The translations under genes were made by a program, and so were the position numbers. From Dyella humicola (GTDB lineage: Bacteria; Pseudomonadota; Gammaproteobacteria; Xanthomonadales; Rhodanobacteraceae): DNA of 64,000 bases. The stretch's first letter is position 1. Each line of letters starts with the position of its first letter. Below, in pieces: positions 34,554 through 45,604 of this stretch. Under the pieces are notes generated by a model. The model did no database searches and was not told the DNA's origin. It was given only the letters and a program-made list of their open reading frames with translations. The stretch covers positions 58,729-122,728 of the forward strand of contig NZ_JAPDPC010000005.1 in assembly GCF_026283945.1 (NCBI RefSeq). Direction: 5' to 3'.

Positions 34554-35219
34554 TCAGCTCGCCTTGTCCGGAAACTGCTTGGCGATACCGCCGGCCAACG
34601 CATCGGCAATGGCGTTCATGTGCACCTGCATCGCGGTCCAGGTGGCCTGCTCGTCCTTGCCGTTGCCACTCATGATTTGCTGGATCTGGCTGGCGTGATG
34701 CGCCACGTGCGCGGCAAACAGGCTTTGTACGGCGTTCTCTGGCAAGTTGGGATTCGCGCTGGAAAAGAACTTGGCAATGGCGGTGACATTGGCATTGAGA
34801 TCGACCATGGCCTTTTGTTCGGCCGCGCTGTCGTTGGCAGCGCTTGCGTCCGTCAGTGCCTTCACGCCACCCCAGTGGCCGGCGAGCAATTGCAGGGTCT
34901 GATCGCCCGCTGGCTTGCCATAGAAGCCAGCCACCGCATCGGCAATCTGTTTGGCGTTGGCGACGACAGCGTCCGCGGCCGCCTTCGCTTTGGCCGCATC
35001 GTGCGCATGTACGGCCATGGCGTATTCGCGCGTGTGCACCACATGGCCATGCCATAGCGAACGCATGGCCGCCTGCAATTTCGGTGCGGCCACCGGCGTG
35101 GCGGCCGGGGCTTCCTGGGTCATGGCAGCCATGTCATACGACAACGGCGCCGCCTGCACCAGACCTGCGCTGGCGCAGCACACGCCGGCGAGGGTAAACA
35201 ACAAGGTTCGAGTCTTCAT
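34554..35219 (-). CDS. Periplasmic helical-bundle protein of unknown function
   Basis: A signal peptide (MKTRTLLFTLAGVCCASAGLVQA) precedes an all-helical 198-residue mature domain rich in histidine: LWHGHVVHTREY, LLAGHWGGVKAL and AAHVAHHASQIQQIM. The pattern of LW-x2-H-x3-TR, later YG and LL-x2-H, then NP resembles a poorly characterised family of four-helix proteins that I know from Firmicutes. The histidines could bind metal or heme; this is unproven. The GGAG before ATG 35219 fixes the start. The SufR-like regulator follows 3 bp downstream in the same operon. Confidence 0.75.
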   Translation of the reverse strand: MKTRTLLFTLAGVCCASAGLVQAAPLSYDMAAMTQEAPAATPVAAPKLQAAMRSLWHGHVVHTREYAMAVHAHDAAKAKAAADAVVANAKQIADAVAGFYGKPAGDQTLQLLAGHWGGVKALTDASAANDSAAEQKAMVDLNANVTAIAKFFSSANPNLPENAVQSLFAAHVAHHASQIQQIMSGNGKDEQATWTAMQVHMNAIADALAGGIAKQFPDKAS

Positions 35220-35367
35220 GGGGTATCTCCGGTAGGTCGCCAAGAGCGACTCCGGACAGTCTGGGCACCCCCCATTTTCGCGCAATAGATCTATGTGTAA
35301 AGCCCATACACCAAAGCTTTACACGCCACCACGGGAGCAACGGTGCGGCCCATACCGCTGGTCAGCC

Positions 35368-36492
35368 TCAAAATAGCTCGCCCTGCGGCGACTGTTTGCG
35401 CGGTGGCATAAAACGCGTGGTGTCCAGCCATAACTCACGCGCGCGGCCGAAGCCGTGCTTGCGACACGCCACATCGAAGCGACGGCGAATGAGTTCGGCG
35501 AATACGCCTTGTCCGCGCATGCGCGTGGTGAAATCGCTGTCGTAGTCTCGGCCGCCATGCATTTGCTGCACCAGACTCATCACATGCGCAGCGCGCTGGG
35601 GCGCATGCAAGGCCAGCCATTCACGGAATAGCGCTTTCAATTCATACGGCAGGCGCAAGGTGGTGTAGCCGGCGCAGCGTGCACCGGCATCTGCTGCCTG
35701 CTCCAACACCGCTTCCATATCGCTGTCGTTTAGTGCGGGAATGATTGGCGCCACCAGCACGCCCACCGGCACGCCGGCTTCGGCAAGTGTGCGAATGGCC
35801 TTGATGCGTCGGTGCGGTGCGCTCGCCCGAGGCTCAAGTTTCGCGGCGAGATGATTGTCCAGCGAATTGACCGATACAAACACCTGCACCAATCGCTCGC
35901 GTGCCATCGGCACCAGGATGTCCAGGTCGCGTTCGACCATGGCGTTCTTGGTGACGATGGTGCATGGGTGATGGCATTCGACGAGTAGCTCCAGCGCGGC
36001 ACGCGTCAAACGCCAACGCCGCTCGATCGGCTGGTACGGATCGGTATTGCTGCCAATATTGATGGGGCTGACAGCATAGCCGGGGCGAGACAGCTCAAGC
36101 CGCAACACCTCGGCAAGATTGCTCTTGGCCCGAAGCTTGGTTTCGAAATCGAGACCGGGTGACAGATTGATATAGCTGTGCGATGGGCGTGCGAAACAAT
36201 AGATGCATCCGTGTTCGCAACCACGATAGGGATTCAACGCCTGGGTGAAATGGATGTCTGGTGAGTCGTTGCGCGTGATGACGCTGCGCGCACGTTCCTC
36301 GGTGACTTCCGTGCGCGGGCGAGGCGCCTGTTCGTCCAGCAACAGGCTTTGCCAACCGTCGTCCTCGGCGTGATGGCGAATCGATTCGAAGCGCCCCTCC
36401 GGGTTGGAAGCGGCGCCGCGACCCTTCAGGGCCTTGAGAGGGAGAAAGGGCTCGTCCATCGACGAAGTCTGCACCGGCCACGTCTCAACCAC
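35368..36492 (-). CDS. PA0069-family radical SAM protein
   Basis: The 374-residue protein has the radical-SAM cluster motif in CEHGCIYCFARPSH (CX3CX2C), preceded by DIHFTQALNPYRG and followed by GSNTDPYQPIERRWRLTR and NHLAAKLEPRASAPHRR. This is the SPL-related PA0069/Rv2578c family, whose substrate is unknown. The predicted start is a GTG with AAGG 7 nt upstream; ATG 36459 is an alternative. It lies 13 bp downstream of the membrane-patatin gene on the same strand, so they may be cotranscribed. Confidence 0.9.
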   Translation of the reverse strand: MVETWPVQTSSMDEPFLPLKALKGRGAASNPEGRFESIRHHAEDDGWQSLLLDEQAPRPRTEVTEERARSVITRNDSPDIHFTQALNPYRGCEHGCIYCFARPSHSYINLSPGLDFETKLRAKSNLAEVLRLELSRPGYAVSPINIGSNTDPYQPIERRWRLTRAALELLVECHHPCTIVTKNAMVERDLDILVPMARERLVQVFVSVNSLDNHLAAKLEPRASAPHRRIKAIRTLAEAGVPVGVLVAPIIPALNDSDMEAVLEQAADAGARCAGYTTLRLPYELKALFREWLALHAPQRAAHVMSLVQQMHGGRDYDSDFTTRMRGQGVFAELIRRRFDVACRKHGFGRARELWLDTTRFMPPRKQSPQGELF

Positions 36493-36505
36493 CGCGACAC
36501 CTTGC

Positions 36506-38728
36506 CTAGGGCGGGTTCGGCGGGAGTTGCTGTTCGAGCGCTCTGGTCATGGCGGCGAGCGGGTAATGCTGGTCGAGCTGATGGCCGAGCTCGGCGAAGA
36601 CGGGCGTGGAGATCGTCCAGCCCAACGGAATGGGATAGTCGCCGGGGCAGAGGCGAAAATGCCAGAGCATGTCGCCGTGCGAAGGATCGGCAGCATCCAG
36701 ATCCAGCGATCGTAGCAACTGCACGCGTGCGTATTCGCCCCGTGCGCCGCGTGTGGCAAGCAACGCGTTGAACGGTGCCGTCACTTCGCCGCGCACGCTG
36801 TCGCGCAGTCGACCGGGCACCGAGGGGCAGGTTGCGGAATAGAGCGGCAACGGATGTCGCGGATCGTGTTGATCGACGAAGTCGCTCATCAGCGGGTCGT
36901 TGCTGATATGGATAACGATGAAGCGCAGCAACTGCCCGCGCTGCGTCGCCTTGGCGCGCAACAGGCGCATGAGTTCCAGCAAGGTGGTCGTGCCGGAATT
37001 TTCGAAGTAGCCACCGTCGACCAACTGGAGGCGGTCAGGTACGGGAGGGTTGGCAGAGGCTGTGTCCAAGGTTCCTGCCGGGCTGATATAGGTGAAGCGT
37101 GCGCTATTGAGCACGACTTCGCTCAGTGGCACGCGCGGATCCAGCCAGCTTGAGCCATCGAGGCCCGCCGTCCACGGTTGCCGTTCCGGCGTGGCTATGG
37201 GCTGGAAGGGATGCTGCACGAAACGCCGCCCTTCGACCACCGTGGTGCTGTTGAGAAAGAGCGCTGGCAACGACACCGAGACGTCGCCACCCGGCTTTTG
37301 GTAGAGCATGCTAAACGGCTGAGCGAACGATTCCAGGCCTTGCTTGCGTGCCGCCGATTCCCACGCGCGAGTCAGCGCGCGGGCGCGATCATTCAACCAG
37401 GCACCAGGCAGCCAGCGTTGCGTGAAATCGACGAAGAACGTATTGGCCAGCGTGGGTGCGAGAAAGTCGTGGCCGAGCATCACTTGCGCACGTGAGACCA
37501 GGGCAGCGGCACCGCCCGATGCGGGCTGATGAAGCATGCTCACGTACGTAGCCAGGCCAAGGCTGCCTCCCGAAACGCCGCTGGCGGCAAACAGATAACG
37601 GGCAAACAGCGGACCATGGCTCGATGGCCGGTCGGCGTCCATTTCGGCAGTCAGACGACTCAGCACCATGGCCGTCCATGCTGCACCACGAATACCGCCA
37701 CCTTCCGCCGAGACCAGGATGACCGGGCATGGCGTGCGGCTGGCGCATCGATCGTCCAGCCATGCATTCGCGTACGCATCGAAGCTCGGGCGCGTCTCGG
37801 GGGGCGGCGGCGTGGGTTGCTGGTGCGTGCTCATGGAAGGGTACTGACGCACCTTGTGGTTGTCGTTGAGGTGCATCCAATGCAGCGAGGCACTCAACAA
37901 CAACATCATGCTTAGCAAGGGCACCCCGCGCCGGTCGCCGATCATGCAAAGCAGGCTTCCGCTGGCACACAGGAACGCCTGGGCGATCAGCATGATGGCG
38001 AGCGGGCCGATGCCATCCAGCGCTTCCGGTCGAAACGCGATCACGATGGTCGCGATGATGTTGAGCAGCACCACGACGACAAAGAAAGTGCAGGGAGCCG
38101 CGCCAAGATCGCGCACACGCCACACACGCTGTTCGTGCGATGGATCACTGCTTAACGGCACCAAGGAAGGCTTGCGACGCGACAGTGCGTTCCACAGACG
38201 ACGACGCGTGACGAAGAACACCACCATCGCCATGGACTCAAGCAACAAGCCGATCGCCCGCCAACTGCGCTGCTCGCAGTGACCGGTGATGCCACATGGA
38301 CCGTGCGGCAATCTGACTAGCGCCAGCACGTAGCCAAGAGATACAAGAATCGGCACCGCAGCACCGAGGAGCCGCGGCAGCCAGTCGCGCAGTCGCGCGG
38401 CGCGTCGTTCCTGCAACGCGGGCCAACGTGGGTAGCGCAAGCGATACGCGTTGCGTCCCGCGTACCAGATGGAAAGGCCAGCCAGCGCGCTGGCGAGCAG
38501 CAAGCCTACGTAGCGAGCGCCACTTGGATCCGTCCACAGCGCGATCAGGAACAGCTCGGCCGCCTGATCCACGCCAAACGTCACCCCGATGGCGATGGCC
38601 AGCACCAGCAGCGAGACGCGCACGGGCTTGAGGTGATCGAGCAGCAGCGCGGTCCATCCGATCATGCGCCGCCAGTGGCGACGAAGGTGCCGCTTGCGCT
38701 TACCCGTTACCTGCTCTGTGGTCGGCAT
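36506..38728 (-). CDS. Membrane-embedded patatin-like phospholipase
   Basis: The 740-residue protein has a basic N-terminal tail, about seven or eight hydrophobic segments within residues 20-300, and a C-terminal patatin domain from about residue 345. The domain has ILVSAEGGGIRGAAW, the nucleophile elbow GVSGGS and the aspartate in QLVDGGYFENSG, so catalysis is plausible. Patatin domains fused to a multispanning region are far less common than soluble or lipoprotein ones; the catalytic part may face the cytoplasm. ATG 38728 follows a purine-rich AAGGGGAAGGG site. The radical SAM gene is 13 bp downstream. Confidence 0.85.
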   Translation of the reverse strand: MPTTEQVTGKRKRHLRRHWRRMIGWTALLLDHLKPVRVSLLVLAIAIGVTFGVDQAAELFLIALWTDPSGARYVGLLLASALAGLSIWYAGRNAYRLRYPRWPALQERRAARLRDWLPRLLGAAVPILVSLGYVLALVRLPHGPCGITGHCEQRSWRAIGLLLESMAMVVFFVTRRRLWNALSRRKPSLVPLSSDPSHEQRVWRVRDLGAAPCTFFVVVVLLNIIATIVIAFRPEALDGIGPLAIMLIAQAFLCASGSLLCMIGDRRGVPLLSMMLLLSASLHWMHLNDNHKVRQYPSMSTHQQPTPPPPETRPSFDAYANAWLDDRCASRTPCPVILVSAEGGGIRGAAWTAMVLSRLTAEMDADRPSSHGPLFARYLFAASGVSGGSLGLATYVSMLHQPASGGAAALVSRAQVMLGHDFLAPTLANTFFVDFTQRWLPGAWLNDRARALTRAWESAARKQGLESFAQPFSMLYQKPGGDVSVSLPALFLNSTTVVEGRRFVQHPFQPIATPERQPWTAGLDGSSWLDPRVPLSEVVLNSARFTYISPAGTLDTASANPPVPDRLQLVDGGYFENSGTTTLLELMRLLRAKATQRGQLLRFIVIHISNDPLMSDFVDQHDPRHPLPLYSATCPSVPGRLRDSVRGEVTAPFNALLATRGARGEYARVQLLRSLDLDAADPSHGDMLWHFRLCPGDYPIPLGWTISTPVFAELGHQLDQHYPLAAMTRALEQQLPPNPP

Positions 38729-38919
38729 GCCCTTCCCCTTCGAGGCCGCTTCCCCACGGCGCGGCCATCTTAGAGCGTTGTCGGTGCCCAGGTGCACGAC
38801 GCATCAGCTGAATGAACAGCGGGACCGATCACCCCTACGTCACAAAGCCACCACACCATCGCTCGAATACTGAAGTGCACGGCTGACCATGTTTCTCCAC
38901 AACCTGGAAGGAGCGCAAG

Positions 38920-39174
38920 ATGACTGGTTTGCTGATTTTCCTACTCGTGGGTGCGATTGCCGGTTGGCTGGCCGGTTTGATCGTCCGTGGCTTCGGCTTC
39001 GGTCTGATCGGCAATATCGTGGTCGGCATCATCGGCGCATTGCTGGCGGGTTGGCTATTGCCCCGCCTTGGCGTGAGCTTCGTGCTGATCAGTCCCCTGG
39101 TCACCAGCATTGTCTACGCCATGATCGGCGCGATCATCCTGCTGGCCATCATCGGTGTGTTCAAAAGAGCATGA
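38920..39174 (+). CDS. GlsB/YeaQ/YmgE-family stress-response membrane protein
   Basis: The 84-residue hydrophobic protein has three predicted helices and the glycine-rich GAIAGWLAGLIVRGFGFGLIGNIVVGIIGA pattern of the transglycosylase-associated/YmgE family (residues about 11-40). Members are small inner-membrane proteins induced by stress, with no known biochemical activity. A GGAG ribosome site precedes it. It is monocistronic and ends at a bidirectional terminator shared with the convergent MFS gene. Confidence 0.9.
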   Translation: MTGLLIFLLVGAIAGWLAGLIVRGFGFGLIGNIVVGIIGALLAGWLLPRLGVSFVLISPLVTSIVYAMIGAIILLAIIGVFKRA

Positions 39175-39187
39175 GGCTCGAAAATGA

Positions 39188-39222
39188 AAAGGCGCGGCGG
39201 TAAACCGCCGCGCCTTTCTTTT
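39188..39222. terminator. Bidirectional terminator
   Basis: GGCGCGGCGG/CCGCCGCGCC forms a 10-bp stem with a TAAA loop and has T-rich tails on both strands (TTTCTTTT on plus, TTTTCATTTT on minus). It lies between the GlsB-like gene and the convergent MFS transporter gene. Confidence 0.9.
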
Positions 39223-39235
39223 GCCTCGCGATGTC

Positions 39236-40894
39236 TCAGTGGCGGATATCGACGTCCTTGGTCTCACGCAAGAACAGCAGACCGATGAAGAAGGTGCCGA
39301 TGGCGACAATGATCGGATACCACAGGCCGTAGTAGATATCGCCCTTCCATGCCACCAGCATGAAGCCGATGGTGGGCACAAAGCCGCCGAACCAGCCGTT
39401 GCCGATGTGATACGGCAGACTCATCGAGGTGTAGCGGATGCGCGTGGGGAACATTTCCACCAGCCACGCTGCGATCGGTCCGTAGACCATGGTGACGTAG
39501 AACACCAGGATCGCCAGCAACACGATCAACATGCCGTTATTGGTTTGTGATGGATCGGCCTTTTCCGGATAGCCGGCCGCCTTCAGCGCGGCACCCAGCT
39601 GTGTACCGAATGCCTTGCTCTGTTCGGCAAAAGCCTTGTTGTCCAAGGCACCGCCTTCAAACGAGCTGAGGGTGACATCGCCAATCTTCACCTCGGCCAC
39701 GCTGCCGGGCTCACCCGCGACATTCGAATAGGGGATACCCCGCTTCGCCAGCGCGCTCTTGGCGACATCGCACGAGCTGGTGAAACGGGCCTTGCCCACC
39801 GGGTCGAACTGAAAACGACATGCCCTGGGATCGGCCACAACCTTGACGGGCGAGGTGGCAGCCGCCTGCTCGATCGCCGGATTGCCGAAGTGGGTCAAGC
39901 CCCTGAAGATCGGAAAATAGGTCAGCGCCGCCAGCAAGCAGCCCGCCAGGACGATGCTCTTGCGGCCGATGCGATCGGACAGCCAGCCGAAGAACACGAA
40001 GAACGGCGTGCCGATGGCAAGTGCCGCGGCGATCAGCAGGTTAGCGGTGGTGCCGTCGATCTTCAGGCTCTGGGTGAGGAAATACAGCGCGTAGAACTGG
40101 CCTGTGTACCAAACCACCGCCTGGCCCGCCGTGGCGCCGAGCAAGGCCAGGATCACCAGCTTCAAATTCTTCCATTGTCCAAACGCTTCCGTCAGCGGCG
40201 CCTTGGAGTGCTTGCCCTCGGCCTTCATCTGCTGGAACACCGGCGATTCGGCCAACTGCAGTCGGATATACACCGACACAATCAGCAAGATCGCCGAGAG
40301 CAGGAACGGGATGCGCCAGCCCACGCTATCAAACGTCTCTGTGCCCAGGCCAAGACGCGTACCCAGGATCACCAGCAACGACAGGAACAGTCCGAAGGTT
40401 GCGGTGATCTGGATAAAACTCGTGTAGAGGCCGCGCTTGCCCTGTGGCGCATGCTCGGCGACATACGTAGCGGCGCCACCGTACTCGCCACCGAGTGCAA
40501 GGCCTTGCAACAGGCGCAGTGCAATCAGGATGACCGGAGCGGCAACGCCGATCGTGTTGTAACCGGGCAATGCGCCGACAAGAAACGTCGACGAACCCAT
40601 GATGATGATGGTGATGAGGAAGGTGTGTTTGCGTCCGATCATGTCGCCGAGGCGACCGAACACGATGGCGCCGAACGGGCGCACCGCGAAACCGGCGGCG
40701 AACGCGAGCAGCGCAAAGATGAACTGGCTCGTCTCGTTGAGGCCGGTGAAGAAATGCTTGCCAATCAGCGCGGCGAGCGATCCATAAAGATAGAAGTCAT
40801 ACCATTCGAACACCGTGCCCAGGCTTGACGCCAGGATCACTCGTCGGTGACCGGTGTTGAGCGCCCCCGGCGCATCGTATGCAGTCGTTGCCAT
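39236..40894 (-). CDS. MHS-family MFS transporter with periplasmic insert
   Basis: The 552-residue transporter starts at ATG 40894 behind GAGGGG and shows MHS/proton-symporter signatures: GTVFEWYDFYLYGSL, RPFGAIVFGRLGDMIGRK, RLLQGLALGGEYGGA and PTRIRYTSMSLPYHIGNGWFGG. Between two transmembrane segments lies a soluble insert at about residues 332-453, containing two cysteines (359 and 375), presumably periplasmic. Carriers of this type move small organic acids or zwitterions such as proline, betaine or dicarboxylates. The position beside a porin and acs suggests a carboxylate substrate, which is inference. Confidence 0.9.
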   Translation of the reverse strand: MATTAYDAPGALNTGHRRVILASSLGTVFEWYDFYLYGSLAALIGKHFFTGLNETSQFIFALLAFAAGFAVRPFGAIVFGRLGDMIGRKHTFLITIIIMGSSTFLVGALPGYNTIGVAAPVILIALRLLQGLALGGEYGGAATYVAEHAPQGKRGLYTSFIQITATFGLFLSLLVILGTRLGLGTETFDSVGWRIPFLLSAILLIVSVYIRLQLAESPVFQQMKAEGKHSKAPLTEAFGQWKNLKLVILALLGATAGQAVVWYTGQFYALYFLTQSLKIDGTTANLLIAAALAIGTPFFVFFGWLSDRIGRKSIVLAGCLLAALTYFPIFRGLTHFGNPAIEQAAATSPVKVVADPRACRFQFDPVGKARFTSSCDVAKSALAKRGIPYSNVAGEPGSVAEVKIGDVTLSSFEGGALDNKAFAEQSKAFGTQLGAALKAAGYPEKADPSQTNNGMLIVLLAILVFYVTMVYGPIAAWLVEMFPTRIRYTSMSLPYHIGNGWFGGFVPTIGFMLVAWKGDIYYGLWYPIIVAIGTFFIGLLFLRETKDVDIRH

Positions 40895-41032
40895 GCTGTT
40901 TCCCCTCGTGTGAACTGCCCGGTCGAAAAGGTAGATCAAATGTCAGGCTGCAAGTGGCTCGGGCGGCCTGGCCACCCTGGGTCTCTCTCGCCGTTGCGGG
41001 GTCGAGGCTCGTTCCACGGCCGCTTCCCGGTT

Positions 41033-41064
41033 GAAAAGGCAGCGGCAGGTCCTGCGCCGCTGCC
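41033..41064 (-). terminator. Terminator of the DcaP-like porin gene
   Basis: On the minus strand GGCAGCGGC/GCCGCTGCC forms a 9-bp stem with a 9-nt loop and is followed by TTTTC, 8 nt past the porin stop codon. The MFS gene begins 139 nt further on and may have its own promoter. Confidence 0.8.
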
Positions 41065-41071
41065 ATGGTGA

Positions 41072-42556
41072 TCAGAAGCGATACAAGGCACTCAGGCTGA
41101 CCTGATTGCCGCTGGTATTCTTGCGCGCGCCTTCCGAGCCCAGCTGATAGCGCACGGTGTCGTAGATCCACTCGACGCCGAGCTCGTAGTTGCCCGAGGC
41201 GTACTGCAGACTCAGTGCAGACTGGTCGTTCCTTAGCAGGGCCTGGCCGGCGGTGTGGCTGGTGGTGGTCCAGCGGACGACATCGTCCTGGTCTGGCCGG
41301 GCCGCCGCGTAGAAGCCGTTGACGCTCCACTTCGGAGTGAAGTTGTAGCCCACCTGCACAAAGCCGCCCGTTTCCTTGATGTCGCCGAACTGCGACATGG
41401 CGCCAAACAACTGGCCCAATGCCCGGCCGGTATAAACCAGCCCCTTGAGGGTCCACACATCGGGCTTCCATTGGCCGCCCAATTCATAGGCAATGCTATT
41501 GAGGCTGTCCCTGATGGGATGCTCGACGGTGTTGCCGACGCCCCTCAGGTCGATTTCGGAGTAGTGCGCCGTAAAGTAGCCGAGCCAGTTGCTGCCCTGC
41601 GCATGCAGGCGTGCTTCCACCTGTGGCCTGAAGTTCGCGTTGCCTGCGGTCAGGTAGTTGATGTTGTTGTTGGCCGCGGCCGGCGCCGGCGGCTGTGGAC
41701 CGTTCCAGTTGCCCTCCAACACGGCCAGGTCAACGCGCCACTTCACGCCGGTGGTGCCGTGGTTGAGATCCTGCATCCAGATCGCTCCGGGATAACGCCA
41801 GCCGATGATGCCGGCGCCGTAACCGAGCGGAAAGGCGATATGCGACAACGACGTGGGGGTGTTTTCCAAGGGGAACAGCAGGTCCCACATCTGGCCGATG
41901 CGGACGGTGCTGCCGATGCTCGGATTGCTGATATCCATATACGCTTGGCGCAGCCGCGGTACCGGCTGCTGCTGGGAATAGGCACCGGTGCCGTTGAAGC
42001 CACCGAAGAAGTCCATTTCCAGGCGGCCGCTGCCGTTCCAGTTTTCATTGAACTTGGCGCCGGTGAAGTCGAGCCAGAAGCGCGTGTTGCGCACGTCCAC
42101 GCCACTGAGCGATCCGTTATAGCCAAGCGCCTTGTTGGCAGGTGTTTGCGGGGCCGGAATCATGGCGTTCTGGCCGTTGCCATAGTTGATGAAGGTCTTG
42201 TCCTGCCCAAACGTCGTCGCGTTGATGAAACCATGCAAGGCCACCGAGAGGCCTGGCGCGGTGGTGAATTGCGGCTTCTCGGCGGGTGCCGCCGCGACCT
42301 TGGTCGCGGTGGTGTTGGCCTGCTCGGCCGTGGCCTGTGCCGCCTGGGCCGTCTGCGTGGCCTGCGTGGTCGCCGCCTTCTGCTCCTGGATCATGGCCTT
42401 GAGTTCGGCCAGTTCCTTCTCCAACTGGTTGACCCGCTGTTCAAGCTGCTTCTCGTGACTGGTGCTTTGCGCATGTACCCCTAGCGGTAAGCCCAGCGCG
42501 CAGGCAATGCTCAGCGCGAGTATCCGGCTGCGGCGTACGGTGGTCGGTGATGTCAT
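41072..42556 (-). CDS. DcaP-like outer-membrane porin
   Basis: The 494-residue protein has a signal peptide ending VHAQ, a periplasmic coiled coil (about residues 33-63: repeated leucine heptads in HEKQLEQRVNQLEKELAEL), an alanine/threonine-rich linker and a large beta-barrel ending in YRF with terminal phenylalanine. This matches the DcaP family of trimeric porins, which import dicarboxylates and related anions in Acinetobacter. The start at ATG 42556 is behind GGGGAGG. It is followed by a terminator and the MHS transporter gene, and divergent from acs. Confidence 0.85.
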   Translation of the reverse strand: MTSPTTVRRSRILALSIACALGLPLGVHAQSTSHEKQLEQRVNQLEKELAELKAMIQEQKAATTQATQTAQAAQATAEQANTTATKVAAAPAEKPQFTTAPGLSVALHGFINATTFGQDKTFINYGNGQNAMIPAPQTPANKALGYNGSLSGVDVRNTRFWLDFTGAKFNENWNGSGRLEMDFFGGFNGTGAYSQQQPVPRLRQAYMDISNPSIGSTVRIGQMWDLLFPLENTPTSLSHIAFPLGYGAGIIGWRYPGAIWMQDLNHGTTGVKWRVDLAVLEGNWNGPQPPAPAAANNNINYLTAGNANFRPQVEARLHAQGSNWLGYFTAHYSEIDLRGVGNTVEHPIRDSLNSIAYELGGQWKPDVWTLKGLVYTGRALGQLFGAMSQFGDIKETGGFVQVGYNFTPKWSVNGFYAAARPDQDDVVRWTTTSHTAGQALLRNDQSALSLQYASGNYELGVEWIYDTVRYQLGSEGARKNTSGNQVSLSALYRF

Positions 42557-42623
42557 GGCGTGCCTCCCCAGGTCGATGACCAGCCGAGCATGTCCATGCT
42601 GCATCGCGGACGCCTATTCCCCA

Positions 42624-42642
42624 TTGGTCGAAACTCGACCAA
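42624..42642. promoter_or_regulatory. Candidate operator palindrome upstream of acs and the porin gene
   Basis: TTGGTCGA-AAC-TCGACCAA is a perfect 8-3-8 inverted repeat in the 215-bp gap between the divergent porin and acs genes. Its position fits control of either gene. The binding protein is unknown; the neighbouring CrbR-type regulator is one candidate. Confidence 0.55.
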
Positions 42643-42771
42643 AGTCGACATGCGGCAGCAACATCCGGATCACTGGGCAACGGCTACACTCGACCGCCAC
42701 CGCCGGCAAGGTTGCTGCAGCGGTCCCCCACCGACATGGCAGCCGGTAGCGCCGGCCGCAGGAGCCTCACG

Positions 42772-44712
<1,941 letters not shown>

Positions 44713-44815
44713 TTCATGATGTAGGAGCTCAGCCCGTACGCGAGCGCCCACGAAGCGGTCTCGCCGCCATGCCAATCGCGCACAGGATGCGCTCCTGCAA
44801 AGACACCAACGGGTC

Positions 44816-45490
44816 ATGCCTGACGTACTGATCGCCGACGACCATCCGCTGTTCCGCGACGCGCTGCAACGCGCGGTGCTTGCCGCCGTGCCTGATGCAC
44901 GGGTGCACAGCGCCGACAGCGTGTACAACCTGCTCGGCCTGATCGACCAATTCCCTGACGCTGAATTGCTCTTGCTGGATCTGCATATGCCTGGCGCACG
45001 CGGTTATTCCGCGCTGGTGCATATCCGGGGGCAGTTTCCTGGTTTGCCGACGATCGTGGTATCCGGCCATGAGGACGCTTCGGTGGCGCGACGCGCGGTG
45101 GCGCATGGCGCATCAGCGTATATCCCCAAGTCGACGGCCGGCGAGGACATCATCACCGCCATCCGCAAAGTGCTCGATGGCGATGTCTGGTTGCCGCCTC
45201 AGTTGCTCGGCGGTGGCGCGGAACTGAAGCCCGATGAAGCCGCGGTCGCCGAACGGGTCGCCACGCTGACACCGCAGCAATTCCGAGTGCTCACGATGAT
45301 CGCCGAGGGTCAACTCAACAAGCAGATCGCTTACGACCTGGGCGTCTCCGAAGCCACCGTGAAAGCCCACATGACCTCGATCATGCGCAAGCTGGGCGTC
45401 AACAACCGCACCCAGGTCGCGCTGGCCGCCAGTCATCTCGCGCTGGATCAGGAGACCATGCCGCCGATGCCCGAGGACGAAGAGGGCTAG
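44816..45490 (+). CDS. LuxR-family response regulator (CrbR/ErdR-like)
   Basis: The 224-residue protein has a receiver domain (acidic pair DDH near residue 9, phosphorylated aspartate in LLLLDLHMPG near residue 53, lysine in YIPKST) and a C-terminal LuxR helix-turn-helix (LTPQQFRVLTMIAEG, SEATVKAHMTSIMRKLG). It lies downstream of acs and converges on a symporter-linked histidine kinase gene. In Pseudomonas and Vibrio the CrbS/CrbR (MxtR/ErdR) pair activates acs in response to acetate, which is the likely role here. Confidence 0.88.
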   Translation: MPDVLIADDHPLFRDALQRAVLAAVPDARVHSADSVYNLLGLIDQFPDAELLLLDLHMPGARGYSALVHIRGQFPGLPTIVVSGHEDASVARRAVAHGASAYIPKSTAGEDIITAIRKVLDGDVWLPPQLLGGGAELKPDEAAVAERVATLTPQQFRVLTMIAEGQLNKQIAYDLGVSEATVKAHMTSIMRKLGVNNRTQVALAASHLALDQETMPPMPEDEEG

Positions 45491-45567
45491 GCTCTTGGCT
45501 ACTTTCGCTGCTTGCAGAGGGAGGCTGAGAGGGGGTGATGACCTGCGCTGGCGAGCGGCAGCTCTCC

Positions 45568-45590
45568 CCCGCCCTCCGCTGCAGGGCGGG
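45568..45590. repeat. Hairpin between convergent crbR- and crbS-like genes
   Basis: CCCGCCCT and AGGGCGGG form a perfect 8-bp stem with a 7-nt loop in the 114-bp gap. There is no T-run on either side. It resembles the CTCTCCC-type dispersed repeat and may serve as a weak bidirectional transcript end. Confidence 0.6.
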
Positions 45591-45604
45591 AGCGTAAGAA
45601 AGAG

